Shown: positions 55,974 through 64,000, counted from the stretch's first letter. The stretch: 64,000 bases of DNA from Lewinella sp. IMCC34191 (GCF_003390935.1 NZ_QNQZ01000008.1:248001-312000), one strand, 5' to 3'. Notes: a model not told the origin generated them from the letters alone. Program-made: numbers and translations.

Positions 55974-57719
55974 ATGCGGAACCTCATCCTGCTTACGCTG
56001 CTTTCCCTGCTTTTTGTTGCCTGCTCGTCCGACGCCGATGACGGTCCGCCGGCCTTTGCCGACCGGGCCACGCCCGCCATTCAGCTGAATCAGGTGGGTT
56101 TCTATCCCGACCAGCCCGTACGCTTTACCTGCGCCGATACCCAGGCGGTGCGGTCGGGAGCCGCGGTGACTTCCGTTTTTTACGTAACTACCGCGGTGGG
56201 GGATTCCACGGTGTACGAGGGCACCCTGGGCGACTCGGTCGACTGGCAGGCGCTGGCCGGAGTGACCGCCCGGAACGGCACGACCGATCCCCTGCCGGTG
56301 GGTGAATACCGTATTTACGTTCCCGAGGTCGGATATTCGTATCCGTTCCGGGTGCGGGATAGCGTGCTGCAGGACGTGTTCGTGGGGTCGATGAAGGGAT
56401 TGTTCTACCAGCGCGCCGGTGCCGAACTGCCGGAGGCCTACGCCGGCCGGTGGGCCAGAAAAGCCGGCCATCCCGATACGGAGGTCTACTACCATCCGTC
56501 CTCCGGCCGCTCGGAAGGAATGCTCAGCAGCCCCGGTGGCTGGTACGATGCCGGTGACTACAATAAGTACATTGTCAACGGGGCCTTTCCGCTGGGCCAG
56601 TACCTGGCGCTCTACGAAGACGTGGGCGACCCGGCCGCGGACGGATCTCTGAATATTCCGGAAAGTGGGAACGGCAAGAGCGACTACCTCGACGAGTTGA
56701 AGTACGAACTGGACTGGATGCTCACCATGCAGGACGACGACGGTGGGCTGTTCCACAAACTCACGACGCTGGAATTCGACGGTATGGTCATGCCCGAGGC
56801 CGGATCGGGGCGGCGCTACGTGGTGGGCAAAAGCATCACCGCTACGCTGAATTTTGCCGCGGCCACCGCCCAGGCGGCCCGGGTGTACCGCGACTACGAT
56901 GCCGACTACGCCGACCGCCTGCTTACCGCCTCCCGGCAGGCCTGGTCGTGGGCCGGCAATCATCCCGATGCCTTCTTCCGCAACCCCGACGACGTGAGCA
57001 CCGGGGAATACGGTGACCACAACGCCGACGACGAACAGGCCTGGGCCGCGGCGGAACTATTCGCCACCACCGGAGAGCAGGAATTTTACAACGACCTGCA
57101 ACAGAACCCGCCGCGGGTCCGCTTCGGCCCCGGGGTAGGCTGGACCAGCTACATGGCCAATATGGCCGCCTTCACGCTACTACGCCACTCCGAGCGCGTG
57201 CCCCGGGAAATGTACGACGAGCTGGAGGGCCTGGTCGTTACGCTGGCCGACAGCCTGGTCCAGCAAACCGAACGAACGGCTTATCAGCAACCGGTCGAGG
57301 ACTTTGGGTGGGGCAGTAACTCCGATGTCATGAACGCCGCCATGATCCTGGCCGCCGCCAACGAGCGCCGCTCCCGCCCGGAGTACGTCAGCACCATGCG
57401 GGACTGCATGAACTACATCCTGGGGCACAATCCGAACGCCGTCTGCTACCTGACCGGCTTCGGGACCCGGTCGCCGATGTTCATCCACCACCGGCAGAGT
57501 GCGTCCGACGGCATTGACGAGCCCGTTCCCGGTTTGCTTTCCGGCGGCCCGAACGCCGCCCAGCAGGACCGGCCCGAAACGATCTACAAACCCAACGCCG
57601 CCCCCATGCAGAGCTGGGCCGATCAGACGCCGAGCTACGCCAGCAACGAGATCTGCCTGAACTGGAACGCTCCCTTCAGCTATGTTGCGGGGTACCTGGA
57701 GCACGAGGCCGGCCGATAG
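55974..57719 (+). CDS. Glycoside hydrolase family 9 lipoprotein (cellulase-type)
   Basis: 581 residues from ATG 55974; a long open frame upstream lies across the sulfatase gene and is not coding. Lipobox VAC at about residue 17. An N-terminal Ig-like CelD_N domain (IQLNQVGFYPDQPVRF) precedes the (alpha/alpha)6 barrel. The catalytic base pair lies in GGWYDAGDYNKY (D192 and D195), and the acid is E559 in NEICLNWNAP. NADDEQAWAAAELF and CYLTGFG with HHR are further GH9 hallmarks. GH9 enzymes cut beta-1,4-glucans. Divergent from the sulfatase. Confidence 0.93.
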   Translation: MRNLILLTLLSLLFVACSSDADDGPPAFADRATPAIQLNQVGFYPDQPVRFTCADTQAVRSGAAVTSVFYVTTAVGDSTVYEGTLGDSVDWQALAGVTARNGTTDPLPVGEYRIYVPEVGYSYPFRVRDSVLQDVFVGSMKGLFYQRAGAELPEAYAGRWARKAGHPDTEVYYHPSSGRSEGMLSSPGGWYDAGDYNKYIVNGAFPLGQYLALYEDVGDPAADGSLNIPESGNGKSDYLDELKYELDWMLTMQDDDGGLFHKLTTLEFDGMVMPEAGSGRRYVVGKSITATLNFAAATAQAARVYRDYDADYADRLLTASRQAWSWAGNHPDAFFRNPDDVSTGEYGDHNADDEQAWAAAELFATTGEQEFYNDLQQNPPRVRFGPGVGWTSYMANMAAFTLLRHSERVPREMYDELEGLVVTLADSLVQQTERTAYQQPVEDFGWGSNSDVMNAAMILAAANERRSRPEYVSTMRDCMNYILGHNPNAVCYLTGFGTRSPMFIHHRQSASDGIDEPVPGLLSGGPNAAQQDRPETIYKPNAAPMQSWADQTPSYASNEICLNWNAPFSYVAGYLEHEAGR

Positions 57720-57849
57720 CATCAGTATGCCCTTCTACCGTTCCGCGGTGATGATCCGATAACCTGACCATGACAGCCTGCAAGAGGTAAACGAGCCGGA
57801 GGAAAGCCGTTGTCCGTAATTCCGGGCTATGCTTTCGCAGCGCGATGTA

Positions 57850-58632
57850 TTACTCACCCCGTTGCGCCAGATAGTACGCATAAGGCGTGGTAAACCGCGC
57901 TCCATCGGCGATCAGGTGATGGACGATGCGTTTGAAATCTTGCATCCGTTCGGGCTTGTCCACCCAACTTTGCGGGTGCCCCTGTATGACAAGTACCGGC
58001 GCGTTGCGATTGGACTGGTATGCCCGGAGGAATTTGTCGAAGCTCGGCACGTGGGTGGGATATTCGATATTGACCCCGGCCGTTCGCGGTAGTAGGTAGG
58101 CTCCCGTATTCGAATCATCCGCTTTATACATCCAAACTTGGAGGGAAGGGAGCTGGTGGATAGCGGCGGCGGTAGTGCTGTCCGTGGCATTGAACGGGGC
58201 GCCGAAACTGCGAAGGGGGAAGCCCAGTTTGCTTTCGGCGAGCTGTTGGGTGCGTTGGATGTGATCCAGCTGATAGGCCAGATCCGTTCCCCGGAATTCC
58301 GTGAGTTCTTCCCCCTCCGGGCCGGTCGGTTTACAGTGGCAGTACCCGTGGTTCCAGATCTCGTGGCCTTCTTCGTGCCGGGAGATGATCCAATCGAAGT
58401 ACGGTGGATTATCCTCCTCCAGGCTACTACCGATGAGACCTAGGGTGGCTACCACACCCGCTTGGTTGAGATAGGTGAATACTTCCTGCCACCCCCCTGG
58501 CACCTGTCCCTCTTCAACCCTAAGATCGTCCAGCTTGAGAATGACGGTAGCTCGCCGCGTACTATCCTGCCCCCGCATCGCGCACCCCGGCAGGAACAGC
58601 GCCATCAAGAGTAAAAGGCCGGTACATTTCAT
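57850..58632 (-). CDS. Polysaccharide deacetylase-like lipoprotein (NodB homology)
   Basis: 260 residues with lipobox LPGC. The NodB-like fold is shown by ATVILKLDDLR (metal Asp pair), GVVATLGLIGSSL, HEEGHEIWNHGYCH (H-x3-H-type ligands) and RSFGAPFNATD. It would remove acetyl groups from a polymer or act on another amide. The C-terminus ends in FTTPYAYYLA. It is followed 3 bases upstream by the hydrolase-OsmC gene and may form one transcript. The extracellular glycan genes next door make a polysaccharide substrate plausible. Confidence 0.82.
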   Translation of the reverse strand: MKCTGLLLLMALFLPGCAMRGQDSTRRATVILKLDDLRVEEGQVPGGWQEVFTYLNQAGVVATLGLIGSSLEEDNPPYFDWIISRHEEGHEIWNHGYCHCKPTGPEGEELTEFRGTDLAYQLDHIQRTQQLAESKLGFPLRSFGAPFNATDSTTAAAIHQLPSLQVWMYKADDSNTGAYLLPRTAGVNIEYPTHVPSFDKFLRAYQSNRNAPVLVIQGHPQSWVDKPERMQDFKRIVHHLIADGARFTTPYAYYLAQRGE

Positions 58633-58635
58633 GGC

Positions 58636-59841
58636 TCATTCGTCTTTGAGTACCGTCGATACCCGCACCGTCTCGTGGAGCGTCCGGTGCACCGGGCAGC
58701 GATCGGCGATCTGCAGCAGCCGCTCTCGCTGCTCGTCGGTTAGATCGCCCTTTAGCGTGATGACTCGCTCGAAGTGGTCAATTTTGGTTGGCTTCTCGTC
58801 GGACGCTTCCATGTCCTGGGCGTAATCTTTTTTGTGATCGAGATGTACCTCGACTTCCTCGATGACCCATTTCTTGCGGCGGGCGTACATCTGGATGGTC
58901 ATGGCGGTGCAGGCGCCGAGTCCGGCACTCACCAATTCGTAGGGGCCGGGGCCGTAGTCGTTCCCGCCGACCTTCACGGGCTCATCGGCAGTCAGGTGGT
59001 GCTGGCGGACCATCACTTCCGTGGTGTACCCTTCCTCTCCCAACCGGACGGCGACATTGTGATCGCTGCGAATGGGAGCTTTTTCCGGAACGGGCAGGTA
59101 GCGATCGGACCAGCCGGCGATGACCCGACCGGTATAGTGGCTGTCGGCGTCGTCGGAGAGCAGGTGATCGGCACCGTCCAGGCTCACGAAGCTTTTGGGG
59201 TGGCGGGCCGCGGTGTACAGTTTGGCTGCTTCGTCGATGGAGACCGTCCGGTCCTGGGGGCTGTGCAGGATCAGCAGGGCGGCACCGAGCTTTTTGATGT
59301 TTTCGTCCAGGCGGTGGTTTTCCAGGTCATCGATAAACTGCTTCCCGATCTTGAACGGACGTCCACCGATATCTACCGTTGCCCTGCCTTCCGAAGTGAT
59401 GGTGTCGATCTTATCCCGGAAGTGCTTCGAGACGTGGTCGGGCGCGAAGGGGGCCGCGATCGTCACCACGGCCTTGATCGAAGGAATTCGCCGGGCCGCG
59501 CACAGGACGGCTGCCCCGCCCAGGCTGTGGCCGATCAGGAGGGAAGGAGCTTCGTAGTGCTCCGTCAGGTAATTCGCGGCGTCTTCGAGGTCGGAAATGT
59601 TGGTCGTGAAAGTCGTGTCCACGAAATCGCCGTCACTTTCCCCGATGCCGGTAAAGTCGAATCGGAGCACCGCAATGCCGTGCAGGTTCAGTTCCCGGCT
59701 GATGTTGTGCATCGCGGTCAGGTTGTGCCCGCAAGTGAAGCAGTGCGCGAAGATCGCGAAGGCGTGAGGATGCCGGTTCACGGGGAAGTCGATACGGGCC
59801 GCCAGCACTTGTCCGGCGCTGTTTGAAAACGAAAGTTTCAT
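58636..59841 (-). CDS. Bifunctional alpha/beta hydrolase - OsmC family protein
   Basis: 401 residues. Residues 1-265 form an alpha/beta hydrolase with nucleophile Ser106 in GHSLGG, Asp in SPQDRTV and His in GADHLL. Residues 270-401 are an OsmC/Ohr-like peroxidase domain with the two redox cysteines in GACTAMT and DRCPVHRTL. This fused architecture is a recognised family; OsmC reduces organic peroxides through the paired thiols. Cytoplasmic, no leader. A perfect palindrome (59850) in the promoter region suggests regulation shared with the divergent small gene. Confidence 0.92.
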   Translation of the reverse strand: MKLSFSNSAGQVLAARIDFPVNRHPHAFAIFAHCFTCGHNLTAMHNISRELNLHGIAVLRFDFTGIGESDGDFVDTTFTTNISDLEDAANYLTEHYEAPSLLIGHSLGGAAVLCAARRIPSIKAVVTIAAPFAPDHVSKHFRDKIDTITSEGRATVDIGGRPFKIGKQFIDDLENHRLDENIKKLGAALLILHSPQDRTVSIDEAAKLYTAARHPKSFVSLDGADHLLSDDADSHYTGRVIAGWSDRYLPVPEKAPIRSDHNVAVRLGEEGYTTEVMVRQHHLTADEPVKVGGNDYGPGPYELVSAGLGACTAMTIQMYARRKKWVIEEVEVHLDHKKDYAQDMEASDEKPTKIDHFERVITLKGDLTDEQRERLLQIADRCPVHRTLHETVRVSTVLKDE

Positions 59842-59849
59842 TGTTTGAA

Positions 59850-59869
59850 AATGTTTTTATTAAAACATT
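59850..59869. promoter_or_regulatory. Operator-like palindrome between OsmC fusion and small membrane protein genes
   Basis: AATGTTTT-TATT-AAAACATT, perfect 8-bp arms with a 4-base centre, 8 bases before the OsmC gene start. It is close to the promoter of the divergent gene (TTG at 59873), so one regulator could control both directions. OhrR/MarR-type control of OsmC genes is known in other bacteria; here it is inference. Confidence 0.6.
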
Positions 59870-59872
59870 CTG

Positions 59873-59903
59873 TTGTAAATATGGTCGCTATCGACTAGCT
59901 TTG
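59873..59903 (+). promoter_or_regulatory. Bacteroidota promoter of the small membrane protein gene
   Basis: TTG (59873-59875), exactly 20 bases, then TAGCTTTG (59896-59903), a full TAnnTTTG match. About 49 bases of leader precede the ATG at 59953. Confidence 0.7.
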
Positions 59904-59952
59904 TAAGACTTACATAAGCCGCTTTAGGGAGTCACTGTCTCAAATTCAAAGC

Positions 59953-60222
59953 ATGTCAGCCCATAACACCAAAAACCCCAGTCCCACCGATGATTCGACG
60001 GGTAACCGCGAAAAAATACGGCATACCGAGCGTAAGCCCACCCAACGTCCGAAGGAGCGTGAGCGGCTTCGGGACCTCATCGTCGTATTCGTCACCTATC
60101 CCCTCACCCCGACCAAGGAAACCAATCAGCTCGCCGAGAAAAAGCCGTGGCTGGAGTTTCTATCGTTGCTGCTAAAGGTGGGCTTGGCGCTTTATGCGCT
60201 TTACGAGGCGGCGTGGAAGTAG
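59953..60222 (+). CDS. Small membrane protein with charged N-terminus
   Basis: 89 residues, unrecognised. A strongly basic, helical N-terminus (NREKIRHTERKPTQRPKERERLRDL) is followed by a hydrophobic helix (about 67-86, LEFLSLLLKVGLALYALYEA) with a short tail. A consensus promoter supports the gene. It is divergent from the OsmC fusion and shares its palindrome, so an oxidative-stress link is a guess. The stop codon abuts the 72-bp repeat array. Confidence 0.6.
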   Translation: MSAHNTKNPSPTDDSTGNREKIRHTERKPTQRPKERERLRDLIVVFVTYPLTPTKETNQLAEKKPWLEFLSLLLKVGLALYALYEAAWK

Positions 60223-60535
60223 AGTTCGCTGCGCTCACGTTAGAGGCTGCGCTGTAGAGCTCGCTTTGCTCGCGGTAGAGGCCTTCGGGGGGAGAGTTCG
60301 CTGCGCTCACGGTAGAGGCTGCGCGGTAGAGCTCGCTGCGCTCACGGTAGAGACCTTCGGGGGGGAGAGTTCGCTGTGCTCACGGTAGAGGCTGCGCGGT
60401 AGAGCTCGCTTTGCTCGCTGTAGAGGCCTTCGGCGGTAGAGCTAGCATCTACCGTGGCGAAGCTACTTTACGGACCACGAGCGAAGCGAGTGGCTCTCCA
60501 CCGCGCAGCCTCTCCACCGCGCATAGCGAGCTCTA
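60221..60535. repeat. 72-bp tandem repeat with inverted tail
   Basis: Units beginning AGAGTTCGCTG(C/T)GCTCAC start at 60221, 60293 and 60366 (72 and 73 bases apart). Each contains two half-units: one AGAGTTCGCTGCGCTCAC-GGTAGAGGCTGCGCG and one TAGAGCTCGCT(T/G)-(T/C)GCTC-(G/A)CGGTAGAGGCCTTCGG. From about 60480 the same words return in reverse complement (CTCTCCACCGCGCAGC and GAGCGAAGCGAGTGG), so the array can fold back on itself. The array runs from the small-gene stop to the stop of the kinase-partner gene at 60533. Confidence 0.88.
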
Positions 60536-62206
60536 AAACTCTGCTAGATAAGCGTGCACGAACTTGATGGCCATGGCTCCTTCGCCAACTGCGGAAGCGA
60601 CCCGGTTCATGGCACCGCTACGGACGTCGCCGGCGGCGAAGATGCCCGGTTGGCAGGTTTCGAGGAGGTAGGGGTTTCTTTCGAGTGGCCAGCCGTGGCT
60701 GCGTTTTTCGGTGGCGAGGAGGTCGCGGCCGGTGATGATGAAGCCGCGTTTATCGGTCATGACCTGGCCGCGTTCCAGCCATTCCGTGCGGGGACGGGCG
60801 CCGATGAAGATGAATAGGGCGTCGGCTTCGACTTCATAGGTGGAGTCGTCTTCGAGGTTCTGGAGGACGAGCCGCTGGACGTGGTCGTCGTCGCCGCAGA
60901 CTTTTATTACTTCCCGGTAACCCTGTACGGAGATGTTGTCGATGGCATCGATCTGGTCGATCAGGTAGCTGGACATGCTGGAGGTCAGGTCCGGTTTGCG
61001 GATCAGGATGGTGACGGATTGGGCGTACTTCGAAAGGTATACCGCTCCCTGACCGGCACTGTTGCCACCTCCGACTACGAATACGTGGCGGTTCTCGCAG
61101 GACTTGGCTTCGGTGATGGCGGCCCCGTAGTACACGCCGGCACCGTTGAATTTATCGGCCCCCTCGGCCTCGAGCTTGCGGTACTGAACGCCGGTGGTCA
61201 GGATGACGGCCTTCGTTTTGACCGTGCTGTCATCGTCGAGGGTGAGGATCTTGTACCCGTCCCGGATCTCGATGTTGACTACCTCGCGGGGACTGACGAC
61301 TTCCACGCCGAAACGCAGCGTCTGAGCCATGGCACGCCGGGTGAGTTCGGAGCCGGATAGCCCGCTGGGGAAGCCCAGGTAATTTTCGATTCGGCTGCTG
61401 CTGCCCGCCTGTCCACCGGGAGCCCGCTTTTCCACGACGAGGGTCTTCAAGCCTTCCGATCCGCCGTAGACCGCCGCGGCCATGCCAGAGGGGCCGGACC
61501 CGATGATCACGACATCGTAAAGATCATCGCTGACCGTGGCGCTCATGCCGAGTTTTTCGGCGAGATCATCCAGCTCGGGGTCGCTCATCACTTCTCCCTC
61601 CTCCGTGATTACGAGAGGGAGCTCCCGCACTTTGCACTGGTGAAGTTCGATCAGTTCCTCCCCTTTGGGGCCACGGGCATCGATCCATTCGTAGGGGAGC
61701 AGGTTGGCGGCCAGCCAATCCTTGATGTTGTGGGACTTCGGTGAGTACTGGTAACCGACTACCCGGATACCCTCGAATTCCGGACGGTAGGCCAGTTTCC
61801 AGTCTTCCAGCAATTCACCGAGGATGGGGTAAAGTTTCTCTTCCGGCGGATCCCAGGGCTTGAGCAGGTAATAATCGAGCTGCACGTCGTTGATGGCCTT
61901 GATGGCGGCGTCCGTATCGCTGTAGGCCGTAATCAGCACGCGCTTTGCGGACGGAAAGATCTCCTTTGCCAGTTCGAGAAACTCGACGCCCAGCATTTCG
62001 GGCATCCGCTGGTCGCAGAGAAAGAGAGCGATTACTTCGCCCTTCTTTTTTAAATCGGTCACCGCTTCGAGCGCTTCCTTGGCACTGGTGGTGACTACGA
62101 TCCGAAAGTCGTCCTTGTACTGATTGCGCAGGTCGCGCTTTAGCGATCGCAGGACTTGCTCGTCGTCGTCGACCGTAAGAATAATGGGTTTGCGGTCTCT
62201 GGCCAT
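60533..62206 (-). CDS. Response-regulator receiver fused to glutaredoxin-like and thioredoxin-reductase-like domains
   Basis: 557 residues from ATG 62206. Receiver (1-135): acidic DDD at 13-15, phospho-acceptor D65 in CDQRMPE, T93, K116. Residues about 147-222 have a glutaredoxin-like layout (GYQYSPKSHNIKDWL, YEWIDARGP, LPLVITEEGEVM), but the CxxC position is S155-P-K-S158. Residues 230-557 are a TrxR-like flavoprotein with VVIIGSGPSGMAAA (FAD) and VFVVGGGNSAGQGAVYLS (NADPH), and the usual CATC site is replaced by YYGAAITEA (359-367). It is thus not a normal disulfide reductase. Located 14 bases after the kinase gene, so they form one operon. Confidence 0.88.
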   Translation of the reverse strand: MARDRKPIILTVDDDEQVLRSLKRDLRNQYKDDFRIVVTTSAKEALEAVTDLKKKGEVIALFLCDQRMPEMLGVEFLELAKEIFPSAKRVLITAYSDTDAAIKAINDVQLDYYLLKPWDPPEEKLYPILGELLEDWKLAYRPEFEGIRVVGYQYSPKSHNIKDWLAANLLPYEWIDARGPKGEELIELHQCKVRELPLVITEEGEVMSDPELDDLAEKLGMSATVSDDLYDVVIIGSGPSGMAAAVYGGSEGLKTLVVEKRAPGGQAGSSSRIENYLGFPSGLSGSELTRRAMAQTLRFGVEVVSPREVVNIEIRDGYKILTLDDDSTVKTKAVILTTGVQYRKLEAEGADKFNGAGVYYGAAITEAKSCENRHVFVVGGGNSAGQGAVYLSKYAQSVTILIRKPDLTSSMSSYLIDQIDAIDNISVQGYREVIKVCGDDDHVQRLVLQNLEDDSTYEVEADALFIFIGARPRTEWLERGQVMTDKRGFIITGRDLLATEKRSHGWPLERNPYLLETCQPGIFAAGDVRSGAMNRVASAVGEGAMAIKFVHAYLAEF

Positions 62207-62220
62207 AAGATATTGGGGTG

Positions 62221-63654
62221 CTACTGAATAGGGAAGCAAACGCGGAAAACGGTACATCCCGGCTCACTGTCGACGTTTACGTAACCGTTGTGGTGCTCGA
62301 TCACGCGGCGGACAATATCGAGGCCCATGCCGGTGCCTTCGCCGATGCCCTTGGTGGTAAAGAAGGGTTCGAAAATCCGGCTTTGGATGTCTTCCGGAAT
62401 ACCCGGGCCGTTGTCTTGGAATTCCACGCACACGCAGTCCCGCTCCTGGAAAGTGCGCAGTGTCAATACCCCGCTACCATCGTCGGGGAGCACATCCAGC
62501 GCGTTAGAAAGTAAATTCGTCCACACTTGGTTCAGTTCCCCGGCCAGGGCTTTGATCTTTGGAATATCGCTGCCGAGTTCCTTGTTAATGCGGATCTTCT
62601 TTTTCTTAAAGGCATGGAGCAGCATGATGGTGGTGGACTTGAGCCCCTTATGGACGTCCACCATTTCCAGGCTGGGCTCCTGATCCATATGGCTGTAGGC
62701 CTTGATGGACTGCACCAGTTCGGCGATGCGTCCACTGGAAGCCTGAATTTCATTCACCAGGCTTTCGGTGGTCAGATTGGTCTCGATCCACCAAAGAATG
62801 GGTTGGATTGCCTCCTCCGGAATGGCGTTGGCGATGGATTCAAGGTCGTCCGTGCGGAAGTTCCAGTCGGCAAAGGTGTCGACGATACGATCCGCCTCCT
62901 CTACGTCGTGGTCTTCCAGCCAATCGAGCAGGTCATCTTTACGTTCTTCTCGTTCCATCAGGCCAAGCTCTTCGACGCTATCGGCATCGGCGATCCGCTC
63001 GAACAGGATTTCGTTGATCCGGTCGACGTCTTCCGCCGTCACCCGCATCGTGACGACCGACTTAAAGCGTTCCGGCGTCTGCACGAGGTGCTTGTGTAGT
63101 TCCTGGCTACTGCGGACGATCGCGGAAGCCGGGTTGTTCAGCTCGTGGGCCAGGCCGGCACTCATTTTCCCCAAGGCCATCAGCTTTTCGTCCATCAGGC
63201 GCATCTGCTGGAAATCGCGCACGCGGTTCGTCATCACGGCTACCAGCGCCTGGGTGAGTTGGTAGCTGACATTAACCATCTCCACGAAGCAGTCGCGGTG
63301 CAGTTCCAGTACTTTGGAATCTTCCAGGCAGAGGCCATCGGCCTGAGTGTCCTTCATGCGGCTGAAGGGCAGTACGCCGGTGACGTAGGGGGCCTTCCAC
63401 ATGCCCAGTTCCTTGCGGCGGCCGTTACTTTCCCGTTGGATGACGTAGCTGCCGGTGAGCAGGACTTGCATATGGTCCGCTGCTTCTCCGGCACTGAAAA
63501 TGTGCATTCCTTTTCGGTAGCACTTATACTCGGACTTCTGGATCAGCCATTCCAGTGCTTCGGTGCGGACGTCCTTGAAGATGTCGAAGGCCCGCAGGCG
63601 ATCGGTCAGATCGGCGGTCTTGGTCAGGGTATCGGGAGCGGTGGCAGTCATCAT
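62221..63654 (-). CDS. Histidine kinase with N-terminal cyclic-nucleotide-binding-like domain
   Basis: 477 residues, no membrane segment, so cytosolic. Residues about 20-135 resemble a cNMP/CRP-like jelly roll (GMHIFSAGEAADHMQVLLTGSYVIQRES). H-box H170 in AGLAHELNNPASAIV, N-box ELNQVWTNLLSNALDVL, then DNGPGIPEDI and EGTGMGLDIV. The arginine-type phosphate-binding residue of true cNMP sensors is not obvious, so the ligand is open. It should phosphorylate D65 of the receiver-TrxR protein encoded 14 bases downstream. Confidence 0.92.
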   Translation of the reverse strand: MMTATAPDTLTKTADLTDRLRAFDIFKDVRTEALEWLIQKSEYKCYRKGMHIFSAGEAADHMQVLLTGSYVIQRESNGRRKELGMWKAPYVTGVLPFSRMKDTQADGLCLEDSKVLELHRDCFVEMVNVSYQLTQALVAVMTNRVRDFQQMRLMDEKLMALGKMSAGLAHELNNPASAIVRSSQELHKHLVQTPERFKSVVTMRVTAEDVDRINEILFERIADADSVEELGLMEREERKDDLLDWLEDHDVEEADRIVDTFADWNFRTDDLESIANAIPEEAIQPILWWIETNLTTESLVNEIQASSGRIAELVQSIKAYSHMDQEPSLEMVDVHKGLKSTTIMLLHAFKKKKIRINKELGSDIPKIKALAGELNQVWTNLLSNALDVLPDDGSGVLTLRTFQERDCVCVEFQDNGPGIPEDIQSRIFEPFFTTKGIGEGTGMGLDIVRRVIEHHNGYVNVDSEPGCTVFRVCFPIQ

Positions 63655-63689
63655 GGGTATAACCCACTAAATGACGATTTGGGTCAATC

Positions 63690-64000
63690 CTACAGGCCAA
63701 GAACCGACCGAATTCCCTTTACTGTCTTTTCCAGCAATGCTTCGTTGACTATGCCGATCTTGGCGATCATGCGCTTTTCACTAATGCTGCGCACCTGGTA
63801 GCAGTCGGCACTGCTCTCCTTATCCAGTCCGGTTTGCGCGTCGCTGGGCAGTTGTACCATCCAGGGAACAACGTGGTAGTGCTCTTTCCAGTTGGTGATC
63901 GGTGCCACGATGCGGAGGGGTAGGCGCCCTACGCCGTCCTGGCTCACGATGAGCGCCGGACGTTTCTTTGATATCTCCGCCCCGATGGTCGGGTCCAGGT
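63690..64000 (-). CDS. PemK/MazF family toxin, 5' partial
   Basis: The C-terminal 103 residues are in the window and the N-terminus runs past its right edge. The frame continues upstream of the GTG at 63947, giving LDPTIGAEISKKRPALIVSQ, the PemK/MazF core that follows the RG start, then LPLRIVAPITNW, DKESSADCYQVRSISEKRM. These toxins are sequence-specific endoribonucleases, normally preceded by their antitoxin, which would lie beyond the window. It stands 35 bases beyond the kinase gene start and on the same strand. Confidence 0.9.
   Translation of the reverse strand, partial: LDPTIGAEISKKRPALIVSQDGVGRLPLRIVAPITNWKEHYHVVPWMVQLPSDAQTGLDKESSADCYQVRSISEKRMIAKIGIVNEALLEKTVKGIRSVLGL

Noticed and set aside
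60221-60535. Insertion sequence or CRISPR-like array
   Set aside because: No transposase gene, no target-site duplication seen and no unique spacers.

Overview
This window is a high-GC stretch of a Bacteroidota chromosome, most likely from the marine Saprospiria/Lewinella-like group. That placement is inference. It rests on type IX secretion (T9SS) type A and type B sorting domains, a PorP/SprF partner, an ECF sigma factor coupled to a membrane/beta-barrel protein, DUF885 and PepSY-like proteins, a fused TreS-maltokinase, and promoters of the Bacteroidota form TTG-N20/21-TAnnTTTG. There is no rRNA, tRNA, phage or transposase gene. It reads as core and semi-accessory chromosome with unusually many short repeat families.

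Layout. 1-10 kb: end of a T9SS cargo protein, a TPR protein, a two-cupin protein with an esterase-like N-terminus, a WD40-like/TolB-like protein, a secreted ChaN/EreA-like protein, a DUF885 peptidase-like protein, a PepSY-like small protein and two tandem paralogous outer-membrane barrels. Two arrays of a 76-bp hairpin repeat flank the ChaN-like gene. 10-21 kb: Na+/solute symporter, ArgE-like deacetylase, four-helix-bundle protein, BI-1/YccA protein, AroQ, a polysaccharide flippase, a large T9SS type A protein and a membrane class III nucleotide cyclase. 21-29 kb: a minus-strand operon for a TolC-AcrA-AcrB type efflux system. Its TolC carries an extra N-terminal ABC substrate-binding-like domain, and the operon ends with a GbsR/MarR regulator and an SDR-like protein. 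A palindromic operator candidate lies upstream.

29-40 kb: two tandem ~1600-residue PKD/SprB-repeat adhesin-like proteins with type B sorting domains, the second translationally coupled to a PorP/SprF protein. 40-51 kb: TreS-maltokinase, a TIGR04283-type glycosyltransferase, galactose mutarotase, a serine beta-lactamase-like hydrolase, a PadR-HAAS pair, a methylmalonyl-CoA mutase small subunit, and an ECF sigma factor with its coupled membrane/barrel protein. 51-54.4 kb: a four-gene cassette (small Cys protein, CDACGCG barrel, MbnP, MbnH-like diheme protein) that looks like a copper-handling system. 54-64 kb: divergent sulfatase and GH9 glycosidase, polysaccharide deacetylase, hydrolase-OsmC fusion, a small membrane protein, a 72-bp repeat array, and a cNMP-domain histidine kinase with a response regulator fused to a cysteine-less glutaredoxin-like and thioredoxin-reductase-like module. 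A PemK/MazF toxin is cut by the window end.

The strongest candidates for under-described biology are the kinase/receiver-TrxR pair, the substrate-binding-domain-TolC fusion, the MbnP/MbnH cassette with its Cys-rich partners, the dispersed 15-mer CCTGCGCTCCGCCGC found mainly in 5' leader regions, and the 76-bp hairpin array with a compensatory stem change.
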